Below are positions 8,837-17,398 of a DNA stretch of 64,000 nt, piece after piece. The DNA comes from FEB-25 sp963726315 (lineage in GTDB: Bacteria > Chloroflexota > Anaerolineae > Anaerolineales > UBA4823). The stretch covers positions 1 to 64,000 of the forward strand of contig CAVSBZ010000003.1 in assembly GCA_963726315.1 (NCBI GenBank). The letters run 5' to 3'. The notes beneath the pieces were generated by a model. The model saw only the letters and a program-made list of their open reading frames with translations. It made no database searches and was not told the DNA's origin. How positions within the stretch are numbered: position 1 is the first letter of the stretch; every line of letters begins with the position of its first letter. Made by a program: the position numbers and the translations under genes.

Positions 8837-10206
8837 ATGAACAATGTGTGGCACAACTACAATCCGACGGAGAAGGTTGGCAAGCTCTGTTATCAGTATT
8901 GTTCTGTCCAATCTGTTTTGCCTATCCGCGATGTGTTAAACGACCACAATCAAGGCTTCAAGACAGAACCAAACTATGAGACTGCTACATATAACTGGTA
9001 TGTTGATTGTAACCAGCCATCGGTTCGAGCAGCAGTCAAAGATGGTCTTTCCCATATCTTATTTATCACAAAGTACACTGGCCAAAAGAAAGAATATAAG
9101 GGGCGTTATTTCATTGTTGGCTATTACGAAATTGGATGGGTAACTCAAGTTCGTGATAATAGCACAGCTATTCGAGCAAAACGGATATGTTTTGCTCCTA
9201 TGAAAAGGCGTACGAAGTCACTGATGAGCGATGGCAACGTATAAACACAAAAGGCCAAACACTGAAGCTGAAAAATCTTCGTCAGGCTACTCAACGTATT
9301 AAAGGGGCATTACTTGATGAAATAATAAGCTATCTCGACATGGGCTATGACACTGATGGCTTCTTATACGAGGCTGCCCGCCTAAAATCAGAATACAACC
9401 CGTTCGACAGCATTCCAAACGGGAGAATTTTTATCATAAATGTTGGTGCTAATACAACCAGTCCGTTGCAAAGTCCAATATTCGACGATGGAAGATTTGA
9501 ATTCGTCCCAATTCCAGAATATGCGCCGATGGACGGCAATGAAATCCTATCTTTCTCTGATTTACGGCAATTCAATCATCCCGATCAACCATTTCTAGCT
9601 TTATACTCAAAAATATCGCTATCTTCAGGCAACAAAGTCCACAGCGACCCGGAATTTCTAACATTCACATATGGTGATAACACAAACCAAAAAAGTAACC
9701 TTCAGGATATGCGAGCGGGAGACTACCTTTTCTTCTTGGCACGATTAGTACCATTCTACGATACTCAGTTTCAGCACGAACGAGCCTTTTTTGCGCTTGT
9801 GGGCTATCTGGAAATTGCCGAGGTTCTTAACAATCCCAATTCTTCCCTCTTCACCAGTCCAGCTTTTGTCCGAAATGCTCATGTCAGACGTTGGCTTGCT
9901 AATCCATCCAGTTTTGAGAATTTCACCATTTTCAAAGGTTCTACAAAATCCCGCCGTTTCCGATATCCAGTCCGCTTTGACCGAAGATTTGTTGAAAATG
10001 TGCCGTTGTTGAAAGCTGATGGAAGTATGTGGGATTGGTATAGGACAACGGAATTAGGTATCATTGGCTCCAACACAAGAACTGTTCGGATGTATATAGA
10101 CCCCAAATCAAAAGATGGAGAGAAGCAGGCTGAAAAATTCTGGTTAAACATTTGGGAAGTCCAAAAGTGGAATGCCGCAAGCAGAAACAAAAAATCATCA
10201 TGTTGA
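8837..10206 (+). pseudogene. Nmad3-domain protein, single frameshift
   Basis: Start taken at ATG 8837, eight bases after AGGAGG; ATG 8831 is too close. The N-terminal part (to about 9205) has HILFITKYTG and GRYFIVGYYEIGWV, resembling a small beta-barrel of EVE/ASCH type, but this is tentative. After a slip in AAAA near 9205 the frame continues with FIINVGANTTS, SPIFDDGRFEFVPIPE, RAGDYLFFLA and ALVGYLEI. These are hallmarks of Nmad3, a domain tied by comparative genomics to modified-base systems. The restored protein is about 456 residues. It ends just before a strong terminator. Role in sensing or processing modified nucleotides is inferred from the family. Confidence 0.65.
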
Positions 10207-10236
10207 TTATCAAGTAAGATCCCCAGAGAAAAAATT

Positions 10237-10266
10237 ATCGGTCTCCTGTATGATCAGGAGACCGAT
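10237..10266 (+). terminator. Rho-independent terminator
   Basis: A perfect 12-bp stem (ATCGGTCTCCTG / CAGGAGACCGAT) with a six-base loop is followed by TTTTA, 30 bases after the Nmad3 gene stop. Confidence 0.75.
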
Positions 10267-10314
10267 TTTAGACGATTTCAGATAAATTTCAGACAGACCG
10301 GCAGTTACTCAGCT

Positions 10315-10551
10315 CTATTCCCTTCTCAGGTCACTAAGATTGATCGGGATCGGAGTGAGAATATCATCCATTACGCGATCTGCTTCATCCTGGGTCCCAG
10401 GAATATAGTGAGCATAAGTGGTCATTAAGATTGCCAGAGAATGACCCAGCATTCCAGCCATTATAATCGGAGGGATCCCAAACCTTCGGATCAAACGGTT
10501 GTAGGGCCACATCCCACCCAAAAGCAGGTGAGGCAGGGTGTTGGCTGGCAT
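10315..10551 (-). pseudogene. tyrosine recombinase C-terminal relic (1)
   Basis: The segment GIPPIIMAGMLGHSLAI, then TTYAHYIPGTQDEADRVMDD, matches the end of phage-type tyrosine integrases: the GH of the conserved motif and a Y that would be the nucleophile. The upstream catalytic arginine and HxxR box are missing. The 5' side (about 10500-10551) is unrelated sequence. A closely similar relic lies at 14241-14465, so two related integrases were present on this strand. Confidence 0.65.
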
Positions 10552-11798
10552 TCACTTAACATTCGTGATTTCAGAAAGAAACGAATATATACTTGATACC
10601 AAATTCCAGGCTTCTCTTGCCGAAATACTTGGCTCTTTCTTATCTTTTACTTGCATGTAAAGATGAGCCAATTTTTCATTGCGAACATCCCAAGCAGTAA
10701 TGCAACGGTCTATGGTTCCATCGTTTATAAAATCCTGCTTGATAAATTTTGGAATAACTATTTCAAGCATCTTTTTAACCGTGTTTTCTTTGGATCTCTT
10801 TAATTCCCTTTCTAAAAGAGCTACCTTTTCTTGCTCTTCCCGAGATCCTGAGCGTAATTGAGAACTCTTATCCTCCCAAAATTTAAGCACGACTAACTCT
10901 AAAAGCGTAGCTGCGTTAAAAGTGCCATCCTGTAATTACCAGCACATAAAAACTCAAGGGATAATAACAATACATCGTCTTCTATAGGCCAACCGATGTT
11001 AATGAGGTTTTGTATGTCAGTTACTTTCTGTGGGAATAAATCGGTTGAACGTAAACGGTGATACCCATTCTTAAATACGCCGTTGAGAGCATGTCCTCCA
11101 GCTTTGTCAGAAACACTATATTCAATATCAGCATCACCATTAAACGCTGCAAGACTAATATCAGCAAACGCACCCAATAGAAATTCTGTGTCATTGCCAC
11201 CAAATAGATCACTGAGGGAGTGATTGACTTCTACGCCCCAATACTCTTGACTTGCTTGGATATTTGTCGAAAGTATACGGCCTGCAATGGATTCTCTAAT
11301 AAGAGCTATTCTGCAAGCACGACGCAAGGTATTAACTGCTTCGAGTACTAATGGAAAAGTAGCCGTTAACTGACTTTCGATATTACTTCTTTCAGCTTCT
11401 TTTTGTCTTCTCAAGTCCACCCTTTCTGCTGACTTAATCCTAACTTGCTCCGTGTTAACGATAAGAGGAATTTCTCTTTCAAATATATCTATATCGATCG
11501 TCAATTCTGTTTCAAAGTGTATTTCCGTGAATGAATGAATATTCGGTGAGTTGTCAATTATACCGAAACGAAGGTCAAAGATAGTATTTGCCTCCAAGAT
11601 TTGAAAACTTCTATTTAACTTATTCATCCTGAAAATTAGAAAAAATGGCAACTTTCTATCAACCAAGTCTATACGTTTGAGATGAATATCATATTTTGGC
11701 ATGGAAACAGCTTTCATGACAGGCAGGCTAACGATCGATATATGGGTAGGATATACACAACTTCTTATTTTTTGTGATACTCTCTTCACCCTGACCAC
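10552..11798 (-). pseudogene. hypothetical protein with HEPN-like motif, single frameshift
   Basis: Two minus-strand frames join near 10920. The first (from 11798) ends in EFLCAGNYRMA, and in the other frame the protein continues NAATLLELVVLKFWEDK into the 112-residue C-terminal piece. The product would be about 415 residues. The centre is mainly charged helix (RVDLRRQKEAERSN). The C-terminal part has AWDVRNEKLAH, an R-N-x4-H pattern of the kind that marks HEPN RNases, followed by a helical end. The N-terminal 250 residues are not recognised. A HEPN-type defence RNase is plausible but not shown. The exact start is uncertain; several in-frame starts lie near 11798. Confidence 0.5.
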
Positions 11799-11867
11799 TT
11801 TTTTGCTTTGCCATTTACTACCTCACTCTACTGTGGCTAAATGGTGCCACAGCTGTTAATCGAAATT

Positions 11868-12415
11868 CATTTCTTATGGTAGGCCAACGTAAAATCAGTA
11901 ATAAAATCATTAAGCCGTTTAAGCCTCTCAGTCATTATGCCTAAATATTTGCTGTGTTCTGGACTTACGTCATTTGGCCTTTTCGTAGCCGGAAAGGTGT
12001 CAAGGATCTCTAATTCGGCTGCCATCGCTGGAGATATTTTCTCGAACGACTGAGATCATATGCTGGTACCACTCATCATGAAGCTCGATAAATTGATCAA
12101 CTTCCATTGGATTATCAAGAGTAAGTGCTATATTCCTGAGCTTGACCCCTTCTTTCCTGAGCCTTGCCAGCTCTAATTCTGGGCCTCCTTAACAATCCTC
12201 CGCGCTGCCTCCCAGGCAATCCCTAGAGCCCAGATAAAAAATGCGATGCTGATCCAAAAGTAGCCTGGGATATTTTGGGATAGAGATGGCCAATTTAATA
12301 TAGATCCCAGATCAGGAATGAAAAAAACGAGAACTCCGAGGATAGCAAATATCCCTCCGATTATCCAGGTCCATATTGGCTTAAAAACGACTGATAAAAA
12401 TTCTTTTGGGTCCAT
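11868..12415 (-). pseudogene. small membrane protein with cytoplasmic tail, two frameshifts
   Basis: The N-terminal 80 residues (12415-12173) have two hydrophobic segments (about residues 13-33 and 52-71) and then AWEAARRIVKEA. The next frame continues ELELARLRKEGVKLRNIAL, then FIELHDEWYQHMISV. After a second slip near 12045 it reads ISPAMAAELEILDTFP and ends near 11870. Both joins are single-base offsets without other stops. The intended protein is about 182 residues: a two-helix membrane anchor and a helical cytoplasmic tail. Function is not recognised. Confidence 0.55.
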
Positions 12416-12587
12416 AATGTGATCCTACAGAGGGAACCGAGAAAATACTATCCTCTCCAGGTGCTTTTTTCTTTGGTATGGAACACCTCTATTTACAACG
12501 ATATCTCCAGATTTCAAAAGCCTCTCAATTGCTGAAATTGCACTAACATTTATCGCCTAATCCTAACAGTTTTCATGTCCATTGTAC
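12416..12587. other. gap between membrane-protein relic and DUF6941-like gene
   Basis: No gene or clear regulatory structure seen. Confidence 0.3.
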
Positions 12588-13031
12588 CTATCCACCAATT
12601 GCGCTAGGCTCTGCAAGTTCTACAATAACTATTCTGATCGGAATGGATGCTACTACATTCCACTCTTCAGTGCCTTCGTTCGCTAAATCTACACGAAACG
12701 TATACCGTCCAACTTCCGGGGCAGGTAGACCAACAAAACGACCACGTGATCTCAGGCGCTCATGCTCCGATAAATCAACATTAGTCGATATTGACTTCAA
12801 TTCAACACCACTTGGGGAAACAAATGTAATCCTGGCATGCCCCTGTTCGGGCACTTCTGGATCTTCACGTACCCACAACGTTGTTAAATCCAGTGTAAGG
12901 CCAACCGCTCCATTTGGGGCTGGTGGCCCCGATATATTGATTTGTTCAATTACGTCTAACAAACTCAATAAATTGCTTTCCTGGTCGACAACAGCATGTA
13001 TGCAAGCGACAGTCCATACGTGACGAATCAT
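12588..13031 (-). CDS. DUF6941-like hypothetical protein
   Basis: A 147-residue protein with the pattern of the DUF6941 group: an early alternating segment (HAVVDQESNLLSLLDVIEQI), then LTTLWVREDPEVPEQGHARI and a terminal beta-rich half ending in IVELAEP. It looks like a beta-sandwich, has no signal peptide, and has no assigned function. Its ATG overlaps the stop of the HigA-like gene (ATGA), so the two are translationally coupled and form one transcript with HigB. Confidence 0.6.
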   Translation of the reverse strand: MIRHVWTVACIHAVVDQESNLLSLLDVIEQINISGPPAPNGAVGLTLDLTTLWVREDPEVPEQGHARITFVSPSGVELKSISTNVDLSEHERLRSRGRFVGLPAPEVGRYTFRVDLANEGTEEWNVVASIPIRIVIVELAEPSAIGG

Positions 13032-13649
13032 TGTAAAATCCTTTCTTGCCTATTTGAAATTGATGCATAGGAAATTGGATAATAACCTGGTTGGGTAGTT
13101 GAAGAACGAATAGTTGGAGTTGCTTCTCGAGCATTAGTATTTGAAAGCGCTTGAATTATGATCTTTAATAAGTCAAGCGGTCTGCCTACAAATTGCTCAT
13201 TGGCAGCAGGAATTTTAATGAGCTGAATCAAGTCCTCTTCAGCTGCATAATCTTCTATGACAGGATGTAGTTCTTCACCTACCAGGGGATATCGTTGAAG
13301 CAATATTTCAGCTGGAATACCTAATCCTACCTGAAGCCTGCGGATCATCGCGAGGGTCAACGGTCGCCTGCGATTTAATATTTCAGATACCCGAGCACGG
13401 CTGCCGATAAAAGATTTGAGGGTCACGACGGTTTAAACCCAGTCTTTCCATGTGATATTCAATGGCTTCGATCGGATCAGGTGGCGCTATAGGATAGTGC
13501 TCCTCTTCATAGGCTTCTACTAGTATTGTGAGCACTTCCAATAAATCACCTTCAGGTGTACCTGGCTGGGCATCAAAGATCGCATCAATTTGTGCCAGAG
13601 CGTCCTTATATTCGTTTTCTGTTCGGATCGGTTTAATATCCATCTTCAT
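13028..13649 (-). pseudogene. higA: HigA-type antitoxin with C-terminal extension, single frameshift
   Basis: The first 72 residues (from 13649, or ATG 13643) read IKPIRTENEYKDAL, then DAQPGTPEGDLLEVL and EAYEEEHYPI, which is the HigA N-terminus. A slip near 13410 moves to the frame with SFIGSRARVSEILNRRRPLTL and IRRLQVGLGIPAE, the XRE-type helix-turn-helix that binds the hig operator. Instead of ending there, as usual, the frame runs on for about 85 residues of unknown nature and overlaps the next gene. It neutralises HigB and represses the operon in the known family. The slip may be an indel error. Confidence 0.7.
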
Positions 13650-13662
13650 CTACCTTTCTTAC

Positions 13663-13963
13663 CTATATTCTCCGGGCATTAATTCGACTGTATTCAGCGT
13701 GTGTATCAATAAATCGGATATCAATGATCTTTAACCGAGAATTAAATACGTACAACCAGACGATAATGATTACCTTTGATATTAAACACTGCTCGATTGT
13801 CAGGTAAGATCACATCAATACCATAATCTCTCTGCACATCTGCAGGAGTTGACCATTGTGCTCTTTTCGCATCAGCAATCCAGGCTTTTAAGGGACCTTC
13901 AGCATCGCGGTGGTGTTCCCAGAATTCACTAAGTCTAAGACCTTTCGTGGAGATGATGCGCAT
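13663..13963 (-). pseudogene. higB: HigB-type mRNA interferase toxin, single frameshift
   Basis: MRIISTKGLRLSEFWE, then DAEGPLKAWIADAKRA, and DNRAVFNIKGNHYRLVVRI, match HigB (RelE-like, ribosome-associated mRNA interferase). The frame stops at 13742 after YRLVVRI. With one T removed from the TTT that follows, it continues IDIRFIDTHAEYSRI, the expected HigB end, giving 100 residues. It precedes higA by 13 bases, the normal toxin-first order. Because the slip is in a homopolymer and the rest is well conserved, a sequencing error is a real possibility. Confidence 0.75.
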
Positions 13964-13969
13964 TTCAAT

Positions 13970-13996
13970 ATTATATCATGCTCCCATAGTGGGAGC
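13970..13996 (-). promoter_or_regulatory. hig promoter and palindromic operator
   Basis: On the minus strand a TATAAT box (13970-13975) lies seven bases before the higB ATG, so the transcript would be nearly leaderless. Just upstream is a perfect 7-bp-arm palindrome, GCTCCCA-CTA-TGGGAGC (13980-13996), a good candidate for HigA binding. Confidence 0.55.
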
Positions 13997-14030
13997 AGAT
14001 TAGAGTTTTTTATTTTACCAGGAGATGCAA

Positions 14031-14117
14031 ATGTACCCTCCCGATAACTATATTCCATCCATCAGGTTTGAAGAGCAAACTTATCGAGTTGAAATCGGAC
14101 CAACCTATAAATTTTGA
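14031..14117 (+). CDS. possible 28-codon small ORF
   Basis: An ATG at 14031 follows AGGAG by six bases and is read for 28 codons (MYPPDNYIPSIRF, ending GPTYKF) to TGA. It lies divergently from higB. There is no homology I recognise and it may be chance, but the ribosome binding site is good. The sequence continues to the hairpin at 14192 without another open frame. Confidence 0.2.
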   Translation: MYPPDNYIPSIRFEEQTYRVEIGPTYKF

Positions 14118-14191
14118 CCCTAGGGGCCGGTTTCCTGCGCCCCTCATGCGCCTCCAGGATTTCAGGATTCATCCCTGGTGAAAAAACGTCC

Positions 14192-14215
14192 GGTCTCCTG
14201 AAAACCCTGGAGACC
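14192..14215 (-). terminator. hairpin after integrase relic 2
   Basis: GGTCTCC and GGAGACC arms enclose a 10-base loop and, on the minus strand, are followed by GGACGTTTTTTC. A similar hairpin sits at the same side of integrase relic 1 (10237-10266). Confidence 0.5.
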
Positions 14216-14240
14216 AGTATGGCTGGAATAGGATAATTAA

Positions 14241-14465
14241 TCAGCTTTTTAGTTTAAGGGATTTGAGTTCGATCGGGATCGGAGTGAGAATATCATCGAT
14301 CACGCGAGCCGCCTCATCCTGCATGGTCGGGATAAATTGAGCATAGGTCGTCAGCAGGATGGAGTTCGAATGGCTCAGCATCCCAGCTACGAGCACCCGA
14401 GGAATTCCATGACTTAGCATGATCGAGGCTGCAGTGTGCCTGCAGTCATGAAGACGGATCGCCTA
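14241..14465 (-). pseudogene. tyrosine recombinase C-terminal relic (2)
   Basis: The minus-strand translation reads IRLHDCRHTAASIMLSHGIP, then VAGMLSHSNSILLTTYAQF, and ends DDILTPIPIELKSL before TGA at 14241. It contains the HxxR box, the following histidine and the terminal tyrosine region of tyrosine recombinases. A TAG at about 14466 cuts off the rest; only about 75 residues remain. It is very similar to relic 1 at 10315. It lies next to the excisionase gene and the att module, as expected for an integrated element. Confidence 0.75.
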
Positions 14466-14614
14466 TAATCCAGAATTACACCAACTATGTTTTCCTGCTG
14501 ACTACGGATTAGATTGTTTTTTTTAATAGCGATGGGTCATCTTTCCTTGCTTCACACTTCGGGGACAATTTGCACAATAAACAATAATAGATGTATATAT
14601 AGCATATCATACCA

Positions 14615-14662
14615 AAGCCCACAGCCCTCCCCTATCAATTCCCAAAGAAAGGGCTGTGGCTT
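14615..14662 (-). terminator. terminator of the excisionase gene
   Basis: Arms AAGCCCACAGCCCT and AGGGCTGTGGCTT pair over 13 bp with one bulged base. It lies 11 bases beyond the minus-strand excisionase stop, and the minus strand continues with TTTGG. Confidence 0.55.
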
Positions 14663-14672
14663 ACTGACTTTT

Positions 14673-14900
14673 CTATTCAAAATATTGGTTCAAATAGTAC
14701 GTATTCTTATTTATATACTTGATTAAATCCTCAGGCCGGACACGCCGAGATTTTCCAATCCGAACAGTCGGTATTTCACCTAGTTGCATAAAATGATATG
14801 TTTTAGATTTGCTGATGTTTAAAATTTCAGCTACCTGCTTTGCATTAAGAAGTGTGTTGATTCTCAAGACTTTTTCCTGAAACTCCTTATCCTTGTACAT
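14673..14900 (-). CDS. excisionase-type helix-turn-helix protein
   Basis: A 75-residue MerR/AlpA-like DNA-binding protein. LLNAKQVAEILNISKSKTY is the helix-turn-helix, followed by the beta-hairpin IPTVRIGKSRRVRPEDLIKY. AAGGAG lies eight bases before the ATG. Proteins of this type act as recombination directionality factors or regulators of integrated elements. It stands between the integrase relic and the TGCAAC/tRNA module, so an excisionase role is likely. Confidence 0.75.
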   Translation of the reverse strand: MYKDKEFQEKVLRINTLLNAKQVAEILNISKSKTYHFMQLGEIPTVRIGKSRRVRPEDLIKYINKNTYYLNQYFE

Positions 14901-15136
14901 TTTGATCTCCTTTTTTATTTATATGGTTTGGTTGATATGTTACTTACTGATTTAAATATTGGTATATTCCTGCACCAGAACGGTGAGGAAGACTCGTTAT
15001 TCCTTGATCCAAAAGATAGAATTTATTCTTATGGTTAGGGATTTAAATCAAGGTAATCCATCAATTAAAATTGAAAATTGTGATGGATTTATGCCTCAGG
15101 ACAGGGACGGATCTGCATTTCCTTCTTCATGCCATT

Positions 15137-15331
15137 TGCAACCGTTTGCAACCATTTGCAACCAGAAGCATTCGGCATGGTAAAAAATCGACATTTTTGG
15201 CGGTTTTACCCCCATTTTTACGGATTTTACGGGGGTAAAACCACCTAACGTAGGCAGCGGAACTGGCGGAATGCCCCTCCCGCTTCAATCGCACTGAAGA
15301 GGCCGCGGGTTCGAATCCCGCCAGGTCCACC
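15137..15331 (+). repeat. att module 1: phased TGCAAC repeats plus tRNA-Ala 3' half
   Basis: Three TGCAAC copies start exactly ten bases apart (15137, 15147, 15157). A GGTTTTAC-type inverted repeat follows (about 15202-15240). The module ends in an anticodon arm (CTTCA, loop ATCGCAC, TGAAG, anticodon CGC), variable loop, T-arm and acceptor strand CAGGTCC-A-CC (15283-15331). T at position 70 is what an alanine tRNA with G3-U70 would have. No 5' half is present. Bases 15287-15329 recur identically at 53021-53063. Confidence 0.65.
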
Positions 15332-15336
15332 TAAAT

Positions 15337-15359
15337 ACCCCCATATGTGGGGGTTTTTG
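15337..15359 (+). terminator. terminator after the tRNA-Ala fragment
   Basis: ACCCCCA and TGGGGGT arms with a TATG loop are followed by TTTTG and TTTT. Confidence 0.65.
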
Positions 15360-15420
15360 TTTTATTATGGATATATATGGGGGCGTGGTGAGGGATTTTT
15401 TCTAAATGGATTAAATCTGC

Positions 15421-15600
15421 TGCAACCGGCTGCAACGCCGGTAACACGGTATTGAAAATAAAGACAACTTGGACATAAATGCCCCACAGGAAGGGATACT
15501 ATGGGGAAGAATCCCATATTTAGGTATTCGTTTCTATGGTCTCTCTCTCAAAATCAATTGCACTTAAGAGGCTATGGGTTCGAGATCCACAAGGTCCACC
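15421..15600 (+). repeat. att module 2, degenerate tRNA-Ala-like core
   Basis: Two TGCAAC copies (15421, 15431) sit about 120 bases before a tRNA-like end (15556-15600) that reads AATTGCACTTAAGAGG and later AAGGTCCACC. It is similar to module 1 but mutated (anticodon would be TGC). It suggests an additional, older insertion at the same site. Confidence 0.5.
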
Positions 15601-15827
15601 AAATTCCATCGTTGGAATGGATATCTCGAAAATTAGATCTCAATATATATGCATTGGACAAAATTGATAATAAATAGGTCGGGTGTTCGAATACTATAAC
15701 ACCTTCTCACTTACGATTACAAAACCTTTTATCCTGTTTATTATGATGCTGAGAAATCCGCAATTGTTTGACAATAAAACAGTAGACTATATTGTGCTGA
15801 GAGAGTAAAAACCTATATTTCTTGAGA
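15601..15827. other. gap downstream of xylB
   Basis: No gene seen. Confidence 0.3.
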
Positions 15828-17330
15828 TCAGGCAGACGATATATGTTGAAAACTAGATTTCAGCGCGGGATATAATTCCTGATAAACTATATAATGCTTT
15901 CGATATGCTTCTACTTGGGAGGGATCAGGAGGCGTACTGCCGGTGATTTTAATCGAAGATTTGCACGCGGATAACACATCGGACCACACACCTGCCCCTA
16001 CACCTGCCAACAACGCGGCTCCATAAGCTGCGCCTTCGGTTGTATTGACCGTGACCAGTTCCATCTCCAATACTGATGCTAGGATCTGCCGCCAAAGCAA
16101 GCTCTTTGTTCCACCTCCAGATACTCGCACCTCATTGATTTCCCCAAGCCCAGCGTTTTTGATCAATGAAAAGCTATCTTTCAATCCAAATGCCACGCCT
16201 TCAAGCACAGCACGCGTCAGGTGGCCGCGTTTATGGCGAACCGTAAGCCCGATGAATGCACCACGTGCCATGGGATCGGGATATGGGGTGCGTTCGCCAC
16301 TTAAATAAGGCAAGAATAGCAAGCCTTCACTGCCTGCAGGTATAGGCACGGCTTCTTCCAGCAAATCGTTAAAACTCGTGTGATTGGCTAACGAATCGTG
16401 ATACCACTGCAAACTGCCGGCCGCTGAGAGCATTACTCCCATAAAATGCCACATCCCTGGCACAGCGTGACAGAAAGCGTGTAATCGACCCTCAGGTTCT
16501 ATCATGGCAGATGGTGTAGTTGCAAAAACAACACCCGAAGTTCCGAGAGTCACTGCCACTACGCCAGGCTCAACTACGCCAACACCTACCGCCTGAGCTG
16601 CTTGATCACCTCCGCCAGAAACGACGGGGGTGCCAGCTTTCAGCCCGGTTGCGTCCGCAGCTATACGATTTACCTGACTCGTGATCTCAGGTCCTTCATA
16701 GGTTGGCGGCATCCAAAATGGATCGATCTCTAGTGCATCCAATAGTTCTGGGGACCAGTTTCGTCTCTCTAAGTCAAAGAGCACCGTGCCGGACCCATCC
16801 GCCTTGTCCATGGCGAATTCACCCGTCAGCTTGTAGCGAATGAAGTCCTTTGGTAGGAGCACATGCGCCACTTTGGCGTAAACATCTGGTTCGTTCTCCC
16901 GCACCCATAGGATCTTGGGAGCGGTGAAGCCAGTCAGGGCAACGTTGCCGGTGATCTGAATGAACTTATCCCGCCCGATACGGTGATGAATTTCCTCACA
17001 CTGGGCTTGGGTGCGCTGGTCGTTCCATAGGATGGCAGGGCGAAGCACATTCCCTGTTGCATCAAGCAGCACCAGGCTATGCATCTGTCCGGTCAACCCC
17101 ACCCCTTCGATCCAGGCAGGGTCGGTACCCGATTTTTCAAGCACTGCGCGGATGGACTTCTGCGCTGCGTTCATCCACAGGTCCGGATGCTGTTCGCTCC
17201 ATAGTGGATGCGGTGTCTCGAAGCCATAAGTCGTAGAGTGGACGGCGATCACATGCCCAGTGGCATCAATCAGCAGGGCCTTGGTGGCTGTTGTGGAAAC
17301 GTCAATACCGAGAAAGTAGTGACCTAACAT
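15828..17330 (-). CDS. xylB: xylulokinase
   Basis: A 500-residue FGGY-family kinase that phosphorylates D-xylulose to D-xylulose 5-phosphate for the pentose phosphate pathway. The N-terminal GIDVSTTATKALLID is the first phosphate-binding motif. TGQMHSLVLLD and ILWNDQRT follow, then SGGGDQAAQAVGVGVVEPG with the catalytic aspartate, and LSGERTPY. The C-terminal VSGGGTKSLLWRQI motif is complete. AGGAG stands six bases before ATG 17330. It is the last gene of the regulator-xylA-xylB operon, 68 bases after the restored xylA stop. Length and motifs are normal. Confidence 0.93.
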   Translation of the reverse strand: MLGHYFLGIDVSTTATKALLIDATGHVIAVHSTTYGFETPHPLWSEQHPDLWMNAAQKSIRAVLEKSGTDPAWIEGVGLTGQMHSLVLLDATGNVLRPAILWNDQRTQAQCEEIHHRIGRDKFIQITGNVALTGFTAPKILWVRENEPDVYAKVAHVLLPKDFIRYKLTGEFAMDKADGSGTVLFDLERRNWSPELLDALEIDPFWMPPTYEGPEITSQVNRIAADATGLKAGTPVVSGGGDQAAQAVGVGVVEPGVVAVTLGTSGVVFATTPSAMIEPEGRLHAFCHAVPGMWHFMGVMLSAAGSLQWYHDSLANHTSFNDLLEEAVPIPAGSEGLLFLPYLSGERTPYPDPMARGAFIGLTVRHKRGHLTRAVLEGVAFGLKDSFSLIKNAGLGEINEVRVSGGGTKSLLWRQILASVLEMELVTVNTTEGAAYGAALLAGVGAGVWSDVLSACKSSIKITGSTPPDPSQVEAYRKHYIVYQELYPALKSSFQHISSA

Positions 17331-17398
17331 GGTTCTCCTACAATGCAGAACAAGCAGTACGAGAGCGTATTGCGTGTTCTCCGTTAAAGGCGATTCGG

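Noticed and set aside
15137..15162. TGCAAC repeats as a possible CRISPR array
   Set aside because: The repeat is only six bases with four-base gaps and has at most three copies; no cas gene is present.
15127..15330. Minus-strand ORF beginning MDLAGFEPAASSVRL
   Set aside because: This is the familiar false protein read antisense through a tRNA 3' end; the bases are explained by att module 1.
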